The translations under genes were made by a program, and so were the position numbers. This document shows, one piece after another, positions 20,501-30,211 of a stretch of DNA of 64,000 nt. Below the pieces are notes generated by a model that saw only the letters and a list, made by a program, of their open reading frames with translations, was not told the origin of the DNA and searched no databases. This stretch comes from Arthonia radiata (taxonomy: Eukaryota; Ascomycota; Arthoniomycetes; Arthoniales; Arthoniaceae): NCBI GenBank assembly GCA_002989075.1, contig PSQN01000017.1, positions 2,177,453 through 2,241,452 on the forward strand, written 5' to 3'. Positions within the stretch are counted from its first letter, which is position 1. Each line of letters opens with the position of its first letter.

Positions 20501-22488
20501 AATTTTTTCGGCCAGTCTTCATCCTTCTTCAGGTCATCGATCTCCTTCTTGTTGAGAAAGCCTAACAGGCTGGCACCGGCGCTTGATTCCTCTTCGGACT
20601 CGGATTGGAGTGATCCGCCATCGCTGTTGTCATCGGTTGTGTCTTGTTCTTCGTCCTCAGACGGAGTCCCTGAGGTGTCGCTCTTGTCTTCGTCATCAAG
20701 CATGACCTCGTCAACCTCATCGAGTTCAGGCATGTGTTGACTCAAATCATTGCCGACACCCTGTTCGCCGTGGTCAAGCGCAGATGCACCTGCCTCGGAA
20801 TCGACATGAGTGAGCCGGCTAATGGTCGACTGCGCTGCTTCGTTGTCCACTATCTCGTCCGCGTCGTCCACAACGGACGGCTCGGGTATACTGGCGTACT
20901 TTGCACGGAGTTCATCAACACTGAGGCCGGCGTCGGGATTGTCCTCCTCCTCGTCTGTAGATGTACTACCTTCACTGTCCTCGTCGTCATCCCCACTACC
21001 ATTATCTGTCGACTCACTCGAACCGTCGTCCTCCTCGTCGCTAGGGACTGAGCTCTCCGCTGGCCGTTCGCCTTCACCTTCACCTTCATCAGGAGTGTCT
21101 GTAAGATGAGCTGTTCTGGCTGTTAGGAGGCCTTCTGATCTGTCAACCAGCACTTTCATGCGCTCCCGGCCCACGGCTGCCTCTCGATCAAAGTAATCCT
21201 GCTTCTTGAGCTCCATGATTTTCTGAGACGCTAAATCGAGATGCGATCTGAGTTGTCCTAGTACGTTTCGCATCCTCTCGCTGATTCTTGTCCGCGCCTC
21301 AGCCTCCAACTCCTCTGCCGTCTTCGGCATTTTTGCGCGCACAGCAGCTGCTGCAGCGTAGGCGAGACGTTTCGCAGTAGCTCGGTGCTCTCTGGCTTCG
21401 CGCTGCATCCGCTGCCGTAGGTCCAGAACATGAAGTACGAGGTGGTCGAGGTGAGCATAGCCAGCAAAAGGCTCGTCTTCCGGGGATTCTTCCAAGACAA
21501 TAGAGTCTTTGCTGAGCGCGCCGCCTGGTCGACTCGCGTTAAGCAGCCTCAGCCTAGCTTTCGCTTCTTGTGTTGCCTCCTCTTCCGTTGGCCGCCGATC
21601 ATCTTCGCCTTCGAGTGGATCGTCATACTGAAGCCAGTCTCCGAGAGATGCAAGCTTCCGCACAGGTGGTATGTTGCTCGGGTTGAGAATGGGGAGGGCT
21701 CGAGGACCAAGCCGTAACATGATGCGAGGGCTTTCAGTCAACAACGGCTTGTTGCGAAGCCGATTGTCACGTCTTGCCGCGTTGGGTGAACTTTTGGCGG
21801 TAGCGTGAGTGTTCTCGATTGATGAACGGTGCCTTCGTAAGCTTCGCTGGCTCGTGCTGAGATGCTGTGGCTCTCGATGTGATATTGAAGATCGCTCGTG
21901 CTCATCTTTAAGGCTTGCTCTTGGATTTTTCGATCTTGGAGCTGACGCGTTATTTGCAGATGTGGGGTCGATGGACGAAGTGACGGTCTTGAGGTGTACC
22001 CGCCTTTGACCAGACGAATGTTTGCCGCCTCGTGGGCGGATTCTTTCATCTCGAGAAGGCGGGGCGCCATTTCTGTCATCTGAATGTTTGCTGTATTCTC
22101 CGCGAGTCTGCCTCTTGCTGCCCGGTGGTTGCAGCTCGAGGGGTACAGCATTCTGACGAGCAGACTTCCTTTTCCCATCCTCGGTTTTGAAGAATGTAGG
22201 CCCCTCTGCAGAAAACTTCTTCCATGGTGGAGATTCTTTCTTGGGCTTTGGTGATCGAGTGTCAGATAGTTTGCGCTTCCTTCCACGCGTAGGCGAGGAC
22301 GGTGTCGTGGCTAGATGATGCTGGTTATGCTCGAAGTTCGTTGCATGAATGGGAGAGGTGTTGCCGTCGGGTTCGTGAGAGCCATTGGGGATGACTCCAT
22401 TGGTTTCATGGGGACCTTTCGTCAACTCTGGGACATCTTCGAGATTGTGTTCAAGATGAGACGAGGTGCCGTTGTGCATGGACGACAC
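17530..22488 (-). CDS. swr1: SWR1 chromatin-remodelling ATPase
   Basis: The catalytic subunit of the SWR1 complex, which exchanges H2A for H2A.Z in nucleosomes. It is one uninterrupted frame of 1652 residues, usual for the family. The first 300 residues are basic and disordered. An HSA-type helical region lies around 340-470 (DLRQRMQREAREHRATAKRL), where actin-related proteins bind. A long acidic, serine-rich stretch precedes the ATPase. The Snf2 N-lobe begins with QLRPYQHAGFEWLAGMYE. It has the Walker A DEMGLGKT at 795-802 and DEAH at 898-901. An INO80/SWR1-type insertion splits the two lobes, and the C-lobe has GGLGINLTGADTVIFYDLDW and the HRIGQTR motif near residue 1420. The tail is lysine rich. 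The short lobe gap, HSA region and ATPase wording fit SWR1 rather than INO80. The ATG at 22488 is the first in frame. Confidence 0.95.
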   Translation of the reverse strand: MSSMHNGTSSHLEHNLEDVPELTKGPHETNGVIPNGSHEPDGNTSPIHATNFEHNQHHLATTPSSPTRGRKRKLSDTRSPKPKKESPPWKKFSAEGPTFFKTEDGKRKSARQNAVPLELQPPGSKRQTRGEYSKHSDDRNGAPPSRDERIRPRGGKHSSGQRRVHLKTVTSSIDPTSANNASAPRSKNPRASLKDEHERSSISHREPQHLSTSQRSLRRHRSSIENTHATAKSSPNAARRDNRLRNKPLLTESPRIMLRLGPRALPILNPSNIPPVRKLASLGDWLQYDDPLEGEDDRRPTEEEATQEAKARLRLLNASRPGGALSKDSIVLEESPEDEPFAGYAHLDHLVLHVLDLRQRMQREAREHRATAKRLAYAAAAAVRAKMPKTAEELEAEARTRISERMRNVLGQLRSHLDLASQKIMELKKQDYFDREAAVGRERMKVLVDRSEGLLTARTAHLTDTPDEGEGEGERPAESSVPSDEEDDGSSESTDNGSGDDDEDSEGSTSTDEEEDNPDAGLSVDELRAKYASIPEPSVVDDADEIVDNEAAQSTISRLTHVDSEAGASALDHGEQGVGNDLSQHMPELDEVDEVMLDDEDKSDTSGTPSEDEEQDTTDDNSDGGSLQSESEEESSAGASLLGFLNKKEIDDLKKDEDWPKKLQSDDEERPVRECSPAKPREDVKMETDEPETPLEFQSAAESLQTTPRETHPSRDQEDTTKNDVEQSISKSSEIRAHAPNGADLNNLLNYTHENSEPQIEISQLIRGQLRPYQHAGFEWLAGMYENSTNGILADEMGLGKTFQTIALLAHLATRYHVWGPHLIVVPTSVILNWEIEFKKFLPGFKVLPYYGSQDERKEKRKGWNNDDKWNVVITSYQLALSDQAVLKRRRWHYLVLDEAHNIKNHKSQRWQTLLSFRSEARLLLTGTPLQNNLAELWSLLFFLAPEQDEEGRTSFGDLSQFSKIFHRPVDQILENGRGSLDKEGMGIVSKLHQVLRPHLLRRLKADVEKQMPKKYEHVTVCRLSKRQRQLYDGYMSRAGTRDSFSSGNYMSIINCLMQLRKVCNHPDLFETRQIVTSFAMPKSAVAGYEMREQLVRRKLLQKANQSSLEMASLWHVNTSSFAAEQGQRLTAEPMFSSLLEDASSGHVHDTNDESLVSSLRGVATHLQQAQIEALKRRRSLTSQRNGLRPAYSEGLIQQIRLDTLPYIFTPASHPSRQGNDALLDRSSILSGLVQDLDRRSLALEPLVEKFCCTTPNVTAPGLARLTLTDIGVDLVESTTSRLKRDPFHEARVRLSIAFPDKSLIQYDCGKLQQLDKLLRNLQSGGHRAVIFTQMTKVLDILEQFMNLHGHRYLRLDGSTKIEQRQIITERFNTDTRILAFISSSRSGGLGINLTGADTVIFYDLDWNPAMDKQCQDRCHRIGQTRDVHIYRFVSEGTIEANILRKSNQKRMLDDVVIQEGDFTTEYFNRVSDDEGNEEADAAIDKVFGGGSTRMLQQAEDKEDQDAAKEAQKEELQADDADFGDKGADQGSGPETPRSATVLDKQSPTVDSGAGQADKKPPQLDRSQSNPEDIDSAAREQLFDHFASGPLPQDKPVFRDEDEEGNACPAGSDDYLIRLMGWELRHIIWVPPKSAKDKKKKKKGSEFGIIRR

Positions 22489-22790
22489 CTCGCGAGGCAG
22501 CGGTGGCTACCCACGGTTCGGCGCGAAGAGACACCAAAGATTCAGTACTACGGACTATTTCGAATGCTTTGTATTTCATTTCTCGCAGTAGCTGACTATG
22601 CCGTGTATCAATACCTAGGATCTAAAGTTCAGGTAGAAATGATCGAATTTTGAGTCGCCGCTTCGCGTCTGCATAGTCACTTTGCCTGAATTAGGCAATC
22701 GGTACTCCGTATCTGCACCCACCTTCAAAGCTCGCTTCTGCTGCAGACTTCAAGCTCTCTTGCTACGTACGGGTCATACCACCAAACACC
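22489..22790. promoter_or_regulatory. divergent promoter region, swr1 / NDUFB8
   Basis: About 300 bp lie between the two start codons, so both genes are probably transcribed from one nucleosome-free region. A TACTCCGTA word lies near 22702. No specific factor site can be assigned. Confidence 0.45.
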
Positions 22791-23428
22791 ATGGTATGAC
22801 TGATTCCTGGGAGCTACTACGAGATACTGACTGGCCTTCCTTAGAGTCTCTTGAGGCGATTGCACGCCGTGCGACCGCCGGCGCAGGTGCTTAAACCGTC
22901 CGTCGCGAGACCAGCCTTCAGCCACATCCGACATGCCTCCGCCTTTCAGAACGACCCAAGCGTCACCGACCCAAACATGGTAGGATGAGAATATGTAAAG
23001 AGGAGCGTTCCATTGTTGATACGTGTGTTAGAACGGTGGCTATATCAACCCTCCTCCTGGCAAACGCGCCCTGCGAGATCCATACGCGGACTGGTGGGAC
23101 AAACAAGAGCGGCGCAACTTTGGCGAGCCTATACATGAAGACAACGACATGTTTGCCGTCTTTTCTCCCGAGCCGTACACTCATTCTCCACCCGGCAGGG
23201 CAGCTTTCCATCTACTTGTGTTTGTATCGGGCGTTTTGGGACTGTGCGGCGCGGTCTACATGTACTATCCAGATCGGCCATCCGCGCCGAGAACATGGAG
23301 GAACGGGCTAGAGACGGAGCTCGGCGGCAGAGGAGCACTGCTAGTATGTTGTAGCAAGGTGAACACCCCAAGTCGCTGATTGCTGATCATATCTTTAGGC
23401 AAATACCCCAAAGGATGTCGATGAATAG
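22791..23428 (+). CDS. mitochondrial complex I subunit NDUFB8 (ASHI)
   Basis: An accessory subunit of NADH:ubiquinone oxidoreductase in the inner membrane arm. Four exons (22791-22793, 22845-22979, 23032-23343, 23399-23428) join to 159 residues. The first coding exon is only the ATG, directly followed by a GTATGA donor. The branch site TACTGAC and the acceptor TTAG are clear, and no ATG in frame exists in exon 2 before conserved sequence. Exon 2 gives a basic presequence (MSLLRRLHAVRPPAQVLKPS). DPNMNGGYINPP spans the second junction, a strong proof of frame. YADWWDKQERRNFGEPIHED and a FSPEPYTH segment are family hallmarks. One membrane helix (FHLLVFVSGVLGLCGAVYM) follows, then ETELGGRGAL. The gene is divergent from swr1. 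Confidence 0.9.
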
Positions 23429-23991
23429 ACTCAATGTAAACAGTCTACAGTGAATCCCTCTTCCAACCGTTTGTGGCCTGAAATCATTTAACCTTTCCGG
23501 AGTCTTCTCAACAGCCGCGCTGTACTTCACTTCAGAGCTCGCACGCTGTCTTCAGCTATCGCCAGCACTTCGAATTAGTGCAAGTAGACGTACACTATTT
23601 CTAATGAAGTGGAGCAAGCTCTCAGCAGATGATCAGTCGCTGCCATCCTCATCCGGGACAGGTCCTATACATGACATTGATACCCGGGCCTGATGCAAGA
23701 AGGAATGACATGTGAGATGAGTGCGGATGCCGATCTCGCACCTATATCGTAGGACTGTTAAGATGACCATCTGACGCTACCTGCATACGACTCGATCGCT
23801 TCATCCAGTCATTCGCCATTCGCCATTGCCGCTCCCTCTAATGAACCTCGTCGGGGTATTTGCGCTTGCTCACTGTGACCCTCACGTGCTTTGCTCATGT
23901 ATGCTTCTTGCTCATGTTTCTCGTCACTGCATTGAGTCTCTTCGAATTCCGAGTCTGTTGTTGCGTGCTTTGCGTGCTCTAATTCTGGTGA
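23429..23991. other. intergenic
   Basis: About 560 bp downstream of NDUFB8. It contains a small CATTCGC-type direct repeat near 23812-23826. No gene was seen. Confidence 0.4.
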
Positions 23992-25265
23992 CTATGCTCG
24001 AACTTCCCCGGCCTCAAACATTGAGATGGGAAATGGACGTAGGGACTCGCCGCTCAAACTTTGGAAGATGACAGTATCCTCAAAATCCATTGCACAAACA
24101 CCCACCAGCAGTTGATGCTGCATCCGATTGAGTCGTTCGGTTATACGTACGAACAACGTAAGATCGCGAGGACATGAGGCCAGGCAGGGGATCTGATGCT
24201 TATTGTGTCGAGGCATCTGTTAGCGTTGTGACATGCGTTCCGCGTCGAGTTGATGTGACCGGGCTCTAAACGCAGATGGGAGGGTCTTCCACATGCAGCA
24301 TTCCCACACAGATGGGAAGAAGTCCAAGCATGTTTTTGGAACAGTTATCAGAACAGTCACATACCAGCTCATAGGCTCGCGTGTCTTGAGATTACTTACG
24401 TATCCCTGTCCCGCGAGCAAGGCAGTCTCGTCGGCGGACGAGCCTGCATACACGGCGGCAAGAATAAACAACAGCCATCGTTCGGAGGTGCACTCTTGCT
24501 CCCAGTACCTTGAGTGTTGTTGTTTGCTTGGGTCTTCGTTTGCTTGCCTCTTGAGTGCTCGCTTGGCCCGGTCTCTTTTGTTGGTAAGGCCCTGCAAGAT
24601 GTCGAAGATTTGCCGGAATGGTATGCAGCGTCGATTAAGCTGCTGGCGCCATGGCAGGTGGCTTGCACTTGAGGGCACATATCCTCCTGGGAACCCTCGC
24701 GCATTCGACAGCATACCGGTAAATCTGCGAGCTGCTGCCCATAGGCTGAATGTACCATAGCAAATCGTCAGGATGTCCTCATTGACCGTCGCAAGGCTCA
24801 CGCTGTTGTCATGTGGCAGTCGGGTAGTTCGACCAAAGGAGAGGCCGTCATTCGGGCGGGGTCGCTCAAAGTGCGCGTTGACTACGATGACTTTAGTTGC
24901 GTCAATGAGGTCTGTGCCATTCCCGTGAAATGCCTTAGCAATAGTAGCTCTACCCGCTATGTTAAGGTTGCTGAAGCGAGTTTTGTGGCGATCGCGATCA
25001 GCGCCCAAATTTGGACGTGGGTTTCAAATCCCAGGTCACCCATCGTAAACGTCTGAGACCTACCGCCCCGAAGTTCTTTGTTGGTAATTGGAGTCAAAGG
25101 TGGGTTGGGGATGCAGCACAAGGCCTCCGTAGAGTGATGAGTGTGCTCAGGACTGTACCAATGTTGCCAGTCTACGAAGCCGTCTGAGATCACGCGTTCT
25201 CGGCTTTCAATGGCGTCTGGATTATTATCGCTTTTTTGCTTGATGAACAGCAGCTGTCTGTAGTC
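23992..25265 (-). CDS. unrecognised multi-exon gene, 5' end not resolved
   Basis: I do not recognise this protein. Three blocks on the minus strand read as coding, with codon use like the neighbours, and join in phase: 25064-25265 (after a CAG), 24400-24956 and 23992-24216. The junctions are GTAGGT...ATAG (107 nt) and a strong GTAAGT...CTAACAG (183 nt). Together they give about 327 residues. Visible elements are FVDWQHWYSPEH in the first block and RYWEQECTSERWLLFILAAVYAG with one hydrophobic stretch in the second. The second block also has a basic segment NKRDRAKRALKRQ, and the third has a QLLVGVCAMDFEDTVIFQ segment. Further upstream (25266-25459) a Q/D-rich frame stays open but does not join cleanly. 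It may be a gene with an unseen exon, or a decaying one. No function is proposed. Confidence 0.35.
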
Positions 25266-25903
25266 CTGCCCCTGACCGAAGCTGTTTCTTGTCCGCCTTC
25301 GGTGACATTCTTATCGGCCAGGTCTTGCCGGGCAAGGAAATTACTGTGCATATCGTACCCATCCTGGCTGTCACTCCGTTGCTGTTCGTCTTGCTGACTA
25401 TCATCTTGCTGGGCAATGCAATCCTCTTCTTCAATTGTACCGCCTTTATCAAGAATCAAACTTGGAGTCTCGCTAGCATGCCTAATGTGTCTGACTCAAT
25501 GCAAGTAAGAACTTCTAACAAGCCTAAGTACGACAGCGACAGCGAAATAATGTCGATTTGGTGTCGGCCAAGGAGAAGGTGGTGATGCGCCAGAGATGCC
25601 AATTGACGACAAGATCAGCCTGCAAGATTTCCTTGATTGCGTGAACGTTGGGGACGAGCACAAAGAGGCGCCCATTACAGCATGTACCCTGCGAGGCCGC
25701 CGCTTTGCACTCCTCTCGAATATTTGCATGGGCATGGCGAGCTGGATGTCGGAGTACTCGGACTCACACGGGAAACGCCAGTACATGCTGGAACGTGCTG
25801 ACAGCTCCGACGACATACGGTCTTCACATGTTTCTCGAAGGGCGCCCAACAGCCGGTACAAGCGCGTGTGAGACCGTTCTAGCGGTGACTGAGTTGCTTG
25901 CAT

Positions 25904-26818
25904 GAAGGATTAATGGTTCAGATATCTGACCTGGCAGAGCATGTCCCGTTCTTTAGTCGTCTTATTGATTTGCTGGAGGGTTTGGTGCACCCGTACCGAA
26001 AGAGAGCATAGTGCATGTCAGGATAGATTGCCGACCCCTTGGACTGGCTCTGGAATCCTAAGCACATACATGAGAAGAATGTTGTCCTCGAACTGGCTCT
26101 AACGAAAGCCAAGAGCTAGAATTAGGGCACTCTATAAATCGAGGACGATACTTGATTTCGGCGAAGGTTCTACTGTTGGAAGATTATAACTGACTCCAGC
26201 AAGTAGACGGCAATGGAACCTGATATGAAAAGTAGCGTCGCGTTTTCCGCCCCTGTGAAGGAAGGCCGTGAAGAAATCACGATCGCGCCCGGCAAAAAGC
26301 TGCACTCGCGCGCTGAAGCATGTAACCCACGCGGCTTTGCATATGCTTCTGGAATGTTGCAACGCCGTGCTCGCATCTCGTCCCAGCAATTGAGTTTGCT
26401 GTCATGTGGAATGGCACGCTGGTGATTCGTGTCAACTCAGCAAGGCGGGGCAAGCCGCAAGTACCGCAAGGCCATCCTGCCACCGGAGTCGGAGCAGCTG
26501 CTCGTCACTTTCGCGCGGGTTGTAAAACGTTTAAAAATCTGACCGCTTCCACATAGATTGTGCTGTAGTCGCTAGAAGAATTCTGCAAACTTCGCAGTGC
26601 ACGTGCTAACTACCATTCATCGGAAAAACTGCTCAACAACGTTGGGGTAGAGAGCTTCCCCATCATCTCCAATTTTCGCGGACGCACGATTATACAAATT
26701 TCACCATCGACAGCGCTTTCTTTAATCCTACAATCGCAATAACTTAGCCTGCGGGGGACATCTCCTCCATTCGCGATCCTCCTCAAATCTTTCCAAGCGT
26801 CCCACGAGGACGAACAAG
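25904..26818. other. intergenic, arrestin-like gene upstream region
   Basis: About 900 bp with only short frames, becoming A/T- and pyrimidine-rich just before the arrestin-like start. No gene was seen. Confidence 0.45.
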
Positions 26819-28417
26819 ATGCCTAACTCCCAATCAATCAGCGGGCGCGTACGGAATCTCGCCAATCTCAGCAAGCCTGATATCCAAATCAACGTAGGAG
26901 ACGATGTGGAGAACGGTCGTAGCTACATCAACAGCTTCACGACTGGCGATAAGATCCAAGGCACCATCTCCATCGCTGCTCCTCACGAAACGCGATTCGA
27001 CCAACTCGAGGTCTCGCTGGTCGGCTCTACGAAATGCTACGTCGACCGCATTAGTCCCTCTGCTGCCATCTCAGCGCGCAGCGAAGCCTTCCAAATGTTC
27101 TTGAAGATGGACTGTCCCATCAACCAGTCCGACATGCCTGGCAATGGCGTGCTAAAGGCTGAGCGTACGTACGATGTTCCCTTCAATTTCGTCGTGCCTG
27201 GATCATTGCCTGGTTCTTGCAAGCACAAGACTTCCAATCCGCAGATCAAAGACTTACACTTGCAATTACCGCCATCCCTAGGTGATCCGGAAATGGCTGG
27301 ACGAGGGTCTCAATTGATGGATGACTGTACACCCGACATGTGCCGGATCTCCTATGCTCTTCGCACTCGTCTCGTGAAGTGGCGCGACGGTGAGAGCAAG
27401 CAGATCATTCTCTCAGATCGCTCGCGCAAGGTCCGCATTGTGCCGGCCATGGCGGAGCAACCACCGATATCAATCGATGAAACAGACGAGGACTACTGCT
27501 TGCGCGCGGAGAAGGGCGTTCGAAAGGGTCTCTTGAAGTCGAAGAGCGGTAGATTGGTCATGGAAGCGTCTCAACCCAAGAGCTTGCACATGCCGGGTCC
27601 CAATGAGGATCACACAGGAGCGACGACCATGGCGTCCGTCCAGCTTCGCTTTGATCCAGCTTGTGAAACCGCGGAGCCTCCCAAGCTTGGCCAGCTGGCG
27701 ACCAAGCTACGAGTTGGCACCTTCTATGCCAGCACACCGCGCGTCAAGATCCCAACAGGAAAGTCAGCCCACATTGACACCACGCAAGGCTTGTACGTGG
27801 ATGTCCTGAATCTTTCTGCTCGATGCCTATCAGGAGCCGAATGGCTGAAGCATGACCCTCACACTGCCAGCAACTCCGCAAGCCTGCGACGGGATTCAGC
27901 AATGTCGATCGGAATGGGAGGCGATGCTGGCTGCCCAGCACCAAGTAGCATCTACAAGTCTCAGCTACCTTTCTACACCGCCCAAGTCCTCGTGCCCATC
28001 TCTCCACCAAAGGGCAGAATACTTGTACCGTCCTTCCAGTCTTGTCTCACAAGCAGAGTCTACATCCTCGAGGTGTCTCTCAGTCTTCCTCAAACCTCCA
28101 GCATCACTCTCAAGCTGCCGCTTCAGGTCACGTCAGAGGGCGGTGCAGCGCCGCCGCCGGACTTTGCAGAGATCGACGATGAGCTTCCAGAGTTTGAGGA
28201 GGTCGACTCAGTTGATCAGTACCTGACGCCTAGGCGCATGTCTTCTCCGGCAGATACAGTGGCTCAGGCTGCAGCACAGCGGACGAATCCACCCCGCCGA
28301 CAAAGCGCGCAGATACTACCCCCACCTGAGTACTCGACCTTTGCTCCAAGGACTGGTGGTGTCATGCGGGCGGAAAATTCACCATCTCTATACCACGCTT
28401 TGAACATGGTCAGATGA
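26819..28417 (+). CDS. arrestin-like protein with a PPEY motif
   Basis: A 532-residue single-exon protein of the fungal arrestin-related type. Such proteins link membrane cargo to the Rsp5 ubiquitin ligase for endocytosis. The N-terminal arrestin domain is visible from PDIQINVGDD through SFTTGDKIQGTISI, FDQLEVSLVGSTKCYV and RTYDVPFNFVVPGSLPGSC. The MCRISYALRTRLVKW strand follows. The C-terminal half has YTAQVLVPISPPKGRILVPS and SSITLKLPLQVTSEGG. Near the C terminus a proline-rich stretch contains PPPEY, a PPxY motif that binds WW domains. It lacks the second PPxY often seen in this family. Substrates cannot be predicted. The ATG at 26819 follows a C/A-rich leader and gives MPNSQSISG. Confidence 0.8.
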   Translation: MPNSQSISGRVRNLANLSKPDIQINVGDDVENGRSYINSFTTGDKIQGTISIAAPHETRFDQLEVSLVGSTKCYVDRISPSAAISARSEAFQMFLKMDCPINQSDMPGNGVLKAERTYDVPFNFVVPGSLPGSCKHKTSNPQIKDLHLQLPPSLGDPEMAGRGSQLMDDCTPDMCRISYALRTRLVKWRDGESKQIILSDRSRKVRIVPAMAEQPPISIDETDEDYCLRAEKGVRKGLLKSKSGRLVMEASQPKSLHMPGPNEDHTGATTMASVQLRFDPACETAEPPKLGQLATKLRVGTFYASTPRVKIPTGKSAHIDTTQGLYVDVLNLSARCLSGAEWLKHDPHTASNSASLRRDSAMSIGMGGDAGCPAPSSIYKSQLPFYTAQVLVPISPPKGRILVPSFQSCLTSRVYILEVSLSLPQTSSITLKLPLQVTSEGGAAPPPDFAEIDDELPEFEEVDSVDQYLTPRRMSSPADTVAQAAAQRTNPPRRQSAQILPPPEYSTFAPRTGGVMRAENSPSLYHALNMVR

Positions 28418-29020
28418 AAAATAACCCAGCAGATGATTGGGTTGACATGGGATTGCGTGTGCAGCTCGATATGTCTACATTGTTATCGGCGCGTCTCCTT
28501 GATTCATTCGACTTTCAACGGACAAATTGCATTGTTTTGATAGATTTCCTGCATGGCGCTTGGGACGGGATGGACGAGCGGTCTGTCTCACTCAACGAAG
28601 CACGAAGATACCCAAATCACCGTCGAGCTGATGGTAATTCTGACGAGTCTTCTCATGGATTGTACACACACGGATCTCCGATTCCACTTCCAATAGTATG
28701 TTAATGATACTCATGTTAATCCACATGCCACTCTGTTCGATTCTGTACCACTTCTCCTTCAGTAACGGTCACCACCCTCAGTGCCTCGTCGCCACCGTCA
28801 CCTGCAAGTCCGGACTTTACTGCTTACGTCCGCAGCCGAGGCCATTGGCTTCGGATTCGTCTTCTAGTTCGCGCAAAGTGTCTGCAGTGCATGTAACAAC
28901 ACGGCATACTCAGCCGCTGACAGCCCGAAAACCTCAGCAACATACTCATCTACGCTCAAACCTGTCACCCTAACACATCAACAGCCTCCCCGCAGCGCAA
29001 CGCCACCCACCAAACCCACC
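28418..29020. other. intergenic
   Basis: About 600 bp between two plus-strand genes; only short open frames without recognisable content. Confidence 0.4.
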
Positions 29021-30037
29021 ATGTCCACCGCCGCCCCTCCCAAACCCCCAAAGATCCTCCTCTTCGACATCGGCGGCGTCCTCGTCCGCTCCCCCCTCGC
29101 CCACATCCTCCACTACGAAACCACCCACGCCATCCCCCCCGGCTGGATCAACTTTGCAATCTCCCGCTCCGCGCCCAACGGCGCCTGGCAGCGCCTCGAG
29201 CGCGGCGAAATCCCCATGGACGCCAGCTTCTTCGCCGCTTTCAAGTCGGACCTCCAGAACCCTGCGCTCTGGCGGCAATTCATACTCGAGCGCGCGCGGA
29301 AGCAAGGGGGCGGCGACGCGGCCGGGGCGTGGGGGAAGACGTACGTGGAGAAGCTGGTGAGGAAGGGCGTGGAAGTGGATGCGGAGGAGATGTTCTGGGG
29401 GATGATGGGGTACGCAAGAGGTGTGGATCCGGTGATGGGGCGGGCGGTGCGGAGGCTGAAGGAGTATGGGGAGAGGTGGTTGGTGTGCGCGCTGAGTAAT
29501 ACGAGTATTTTTCCGGGGGGGCATCGGTTCAGTATGCCTGGGGAGGGACGGGGGGTGAGTGAGGTGGGGGAGAAGGGGCAGAGTGACCCGCAGCTGCGGG
29601 ATACGACACGGCCGGAGACGGAGAGGAATAGGAGTGATGAGAGTAAGGGGGAGCGGACGCCGACGGGGCCGGAAGACCCGGTGACGGGCGATGTGAAGGA
29701 GCTGTTTGATGTGTTTGTGAGTAGTGCGCATGTGGGGATGCGGAAGCCGGAGAGGGAGATCTATGAGTTGGCGGTGCGGTGGTGTTGCGATGCGTGGAGG
29801 GAGAGGGTCAAAAAGTGGAAGAGGGAGGGGAGGGGTGAAGGGTTGAGTGAGGAGGTGGGACCGGGAGATTTTGTGTTCTTGGATGATATTGGGGCGAATT
29901 TGAGGCCGGCGAGGGAGCTGGGGATGAGGACGATTAAGGTGAGACTGGGGGAGGGTGGGACGACGGAAGCCGTGAAGGAGTTGGAGAAGGTGACGGGTGT
30001 GAGGTTGTTGGATGATGGAGAGCGGGCGAAGCTGTGA
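29021..30037 (+). CDS. HAD-superfamily hydrolase
   Basis: A haloacid-dehalogenase-like phosphatase/hydrolase of 338 residues, resembling the N-terminal domains of ACAD10/EPHX2-type proteins. Motif I is LLFDIGGVLV with the nucleophile Asp16; position +2 is Gly18 rather than the common Asp, as in the EPHX2-like branch. An alpha-helical cap follows (about 40-140). Motif II is CALSNTS near residue 158, motif III the Lys in VGMRKPE, and motif IV FLDDIGAN near 288. Between motifs II and III there is a low-complexity insertion rich in G/E/R/D of about 60 residues. The third codon positions are almost all C in the first 90 codons and almost all G afterwards. The substrate is unknown. The gene converges with the serine-rich protein gene, with 174 bp between stops. 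Confidence 0.85.
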   Translation: MSTAAPPKPPKILLFDIGGVLVRSPLAHILHYETTHAIPPGWINFAISRSAPNGAWQRLERGEIPMDASFFAAFKSDLQNPALWRQFILERARKQGGGDAAGAWGKTYVEKLVRKGVEVDAEEMFWGMMGYARGVDPVMGRAVRRLKEYGERWLVCALSNTSIFPGGHRFSMPGEGRGVSEVGEKGQSDPQLRDTTRPETERNRSDESKGERTPTGPEDPVTGDVKELFDVFVSSAHVGMRKPEREIYELAVRWCCDAWRERVKKWKREGRGEGLSEEVGPGDFVFLDDIGANLRPARELGMRTIKVRLGEGGTTEAVKELEKVTGVRLLDDGERAKL

Positions 30038-30211
30038 GCGTTGAGACCGAGCATTCTCCCCTCTTGATATGATGAGTACTTATGAGCAAGGCGTCTGCCG
30101 TCAAAACAGACATGTCAAGGAGTGACTCGGGTCAGTTATTAAGCTAAATGATAGACATAGACAATACCACAATCCCATCTGCAGCTACCTACCGAACCGA
30201 CTCTCATCACC

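Noticed and set aside
20435-21109. Serine-rich plus-strand frames inside swr1
   Set aside because: Antisense of the acidic D/E/S region of SWR1; low complexity only.
24293-24760. Plus-strand frame of 155 residues
   Set aside because: Antisense to a minus-strand block with much better codon use and a consensus GTAAGT donor; Cys/Leu/Arg-rich composition typical of antisense.
25289-25585. Plus-strand open frame with a strong hydrophobic segment (ITVHIVPILAVTPLLFVLLT)
   Set aside because: It is the antisense of a Q/D-rich minus-strand frame; reversed CAG/GAT codons give Leu/Ile, so the helix is probably an artefact.
28970-29731. Minus-strand frame of 253 residues over the HAD gene
   Set aside because: Composition is extreme (H, P, R, L) and it exactly opposes a clear HAD hydrolase with all four motifs.
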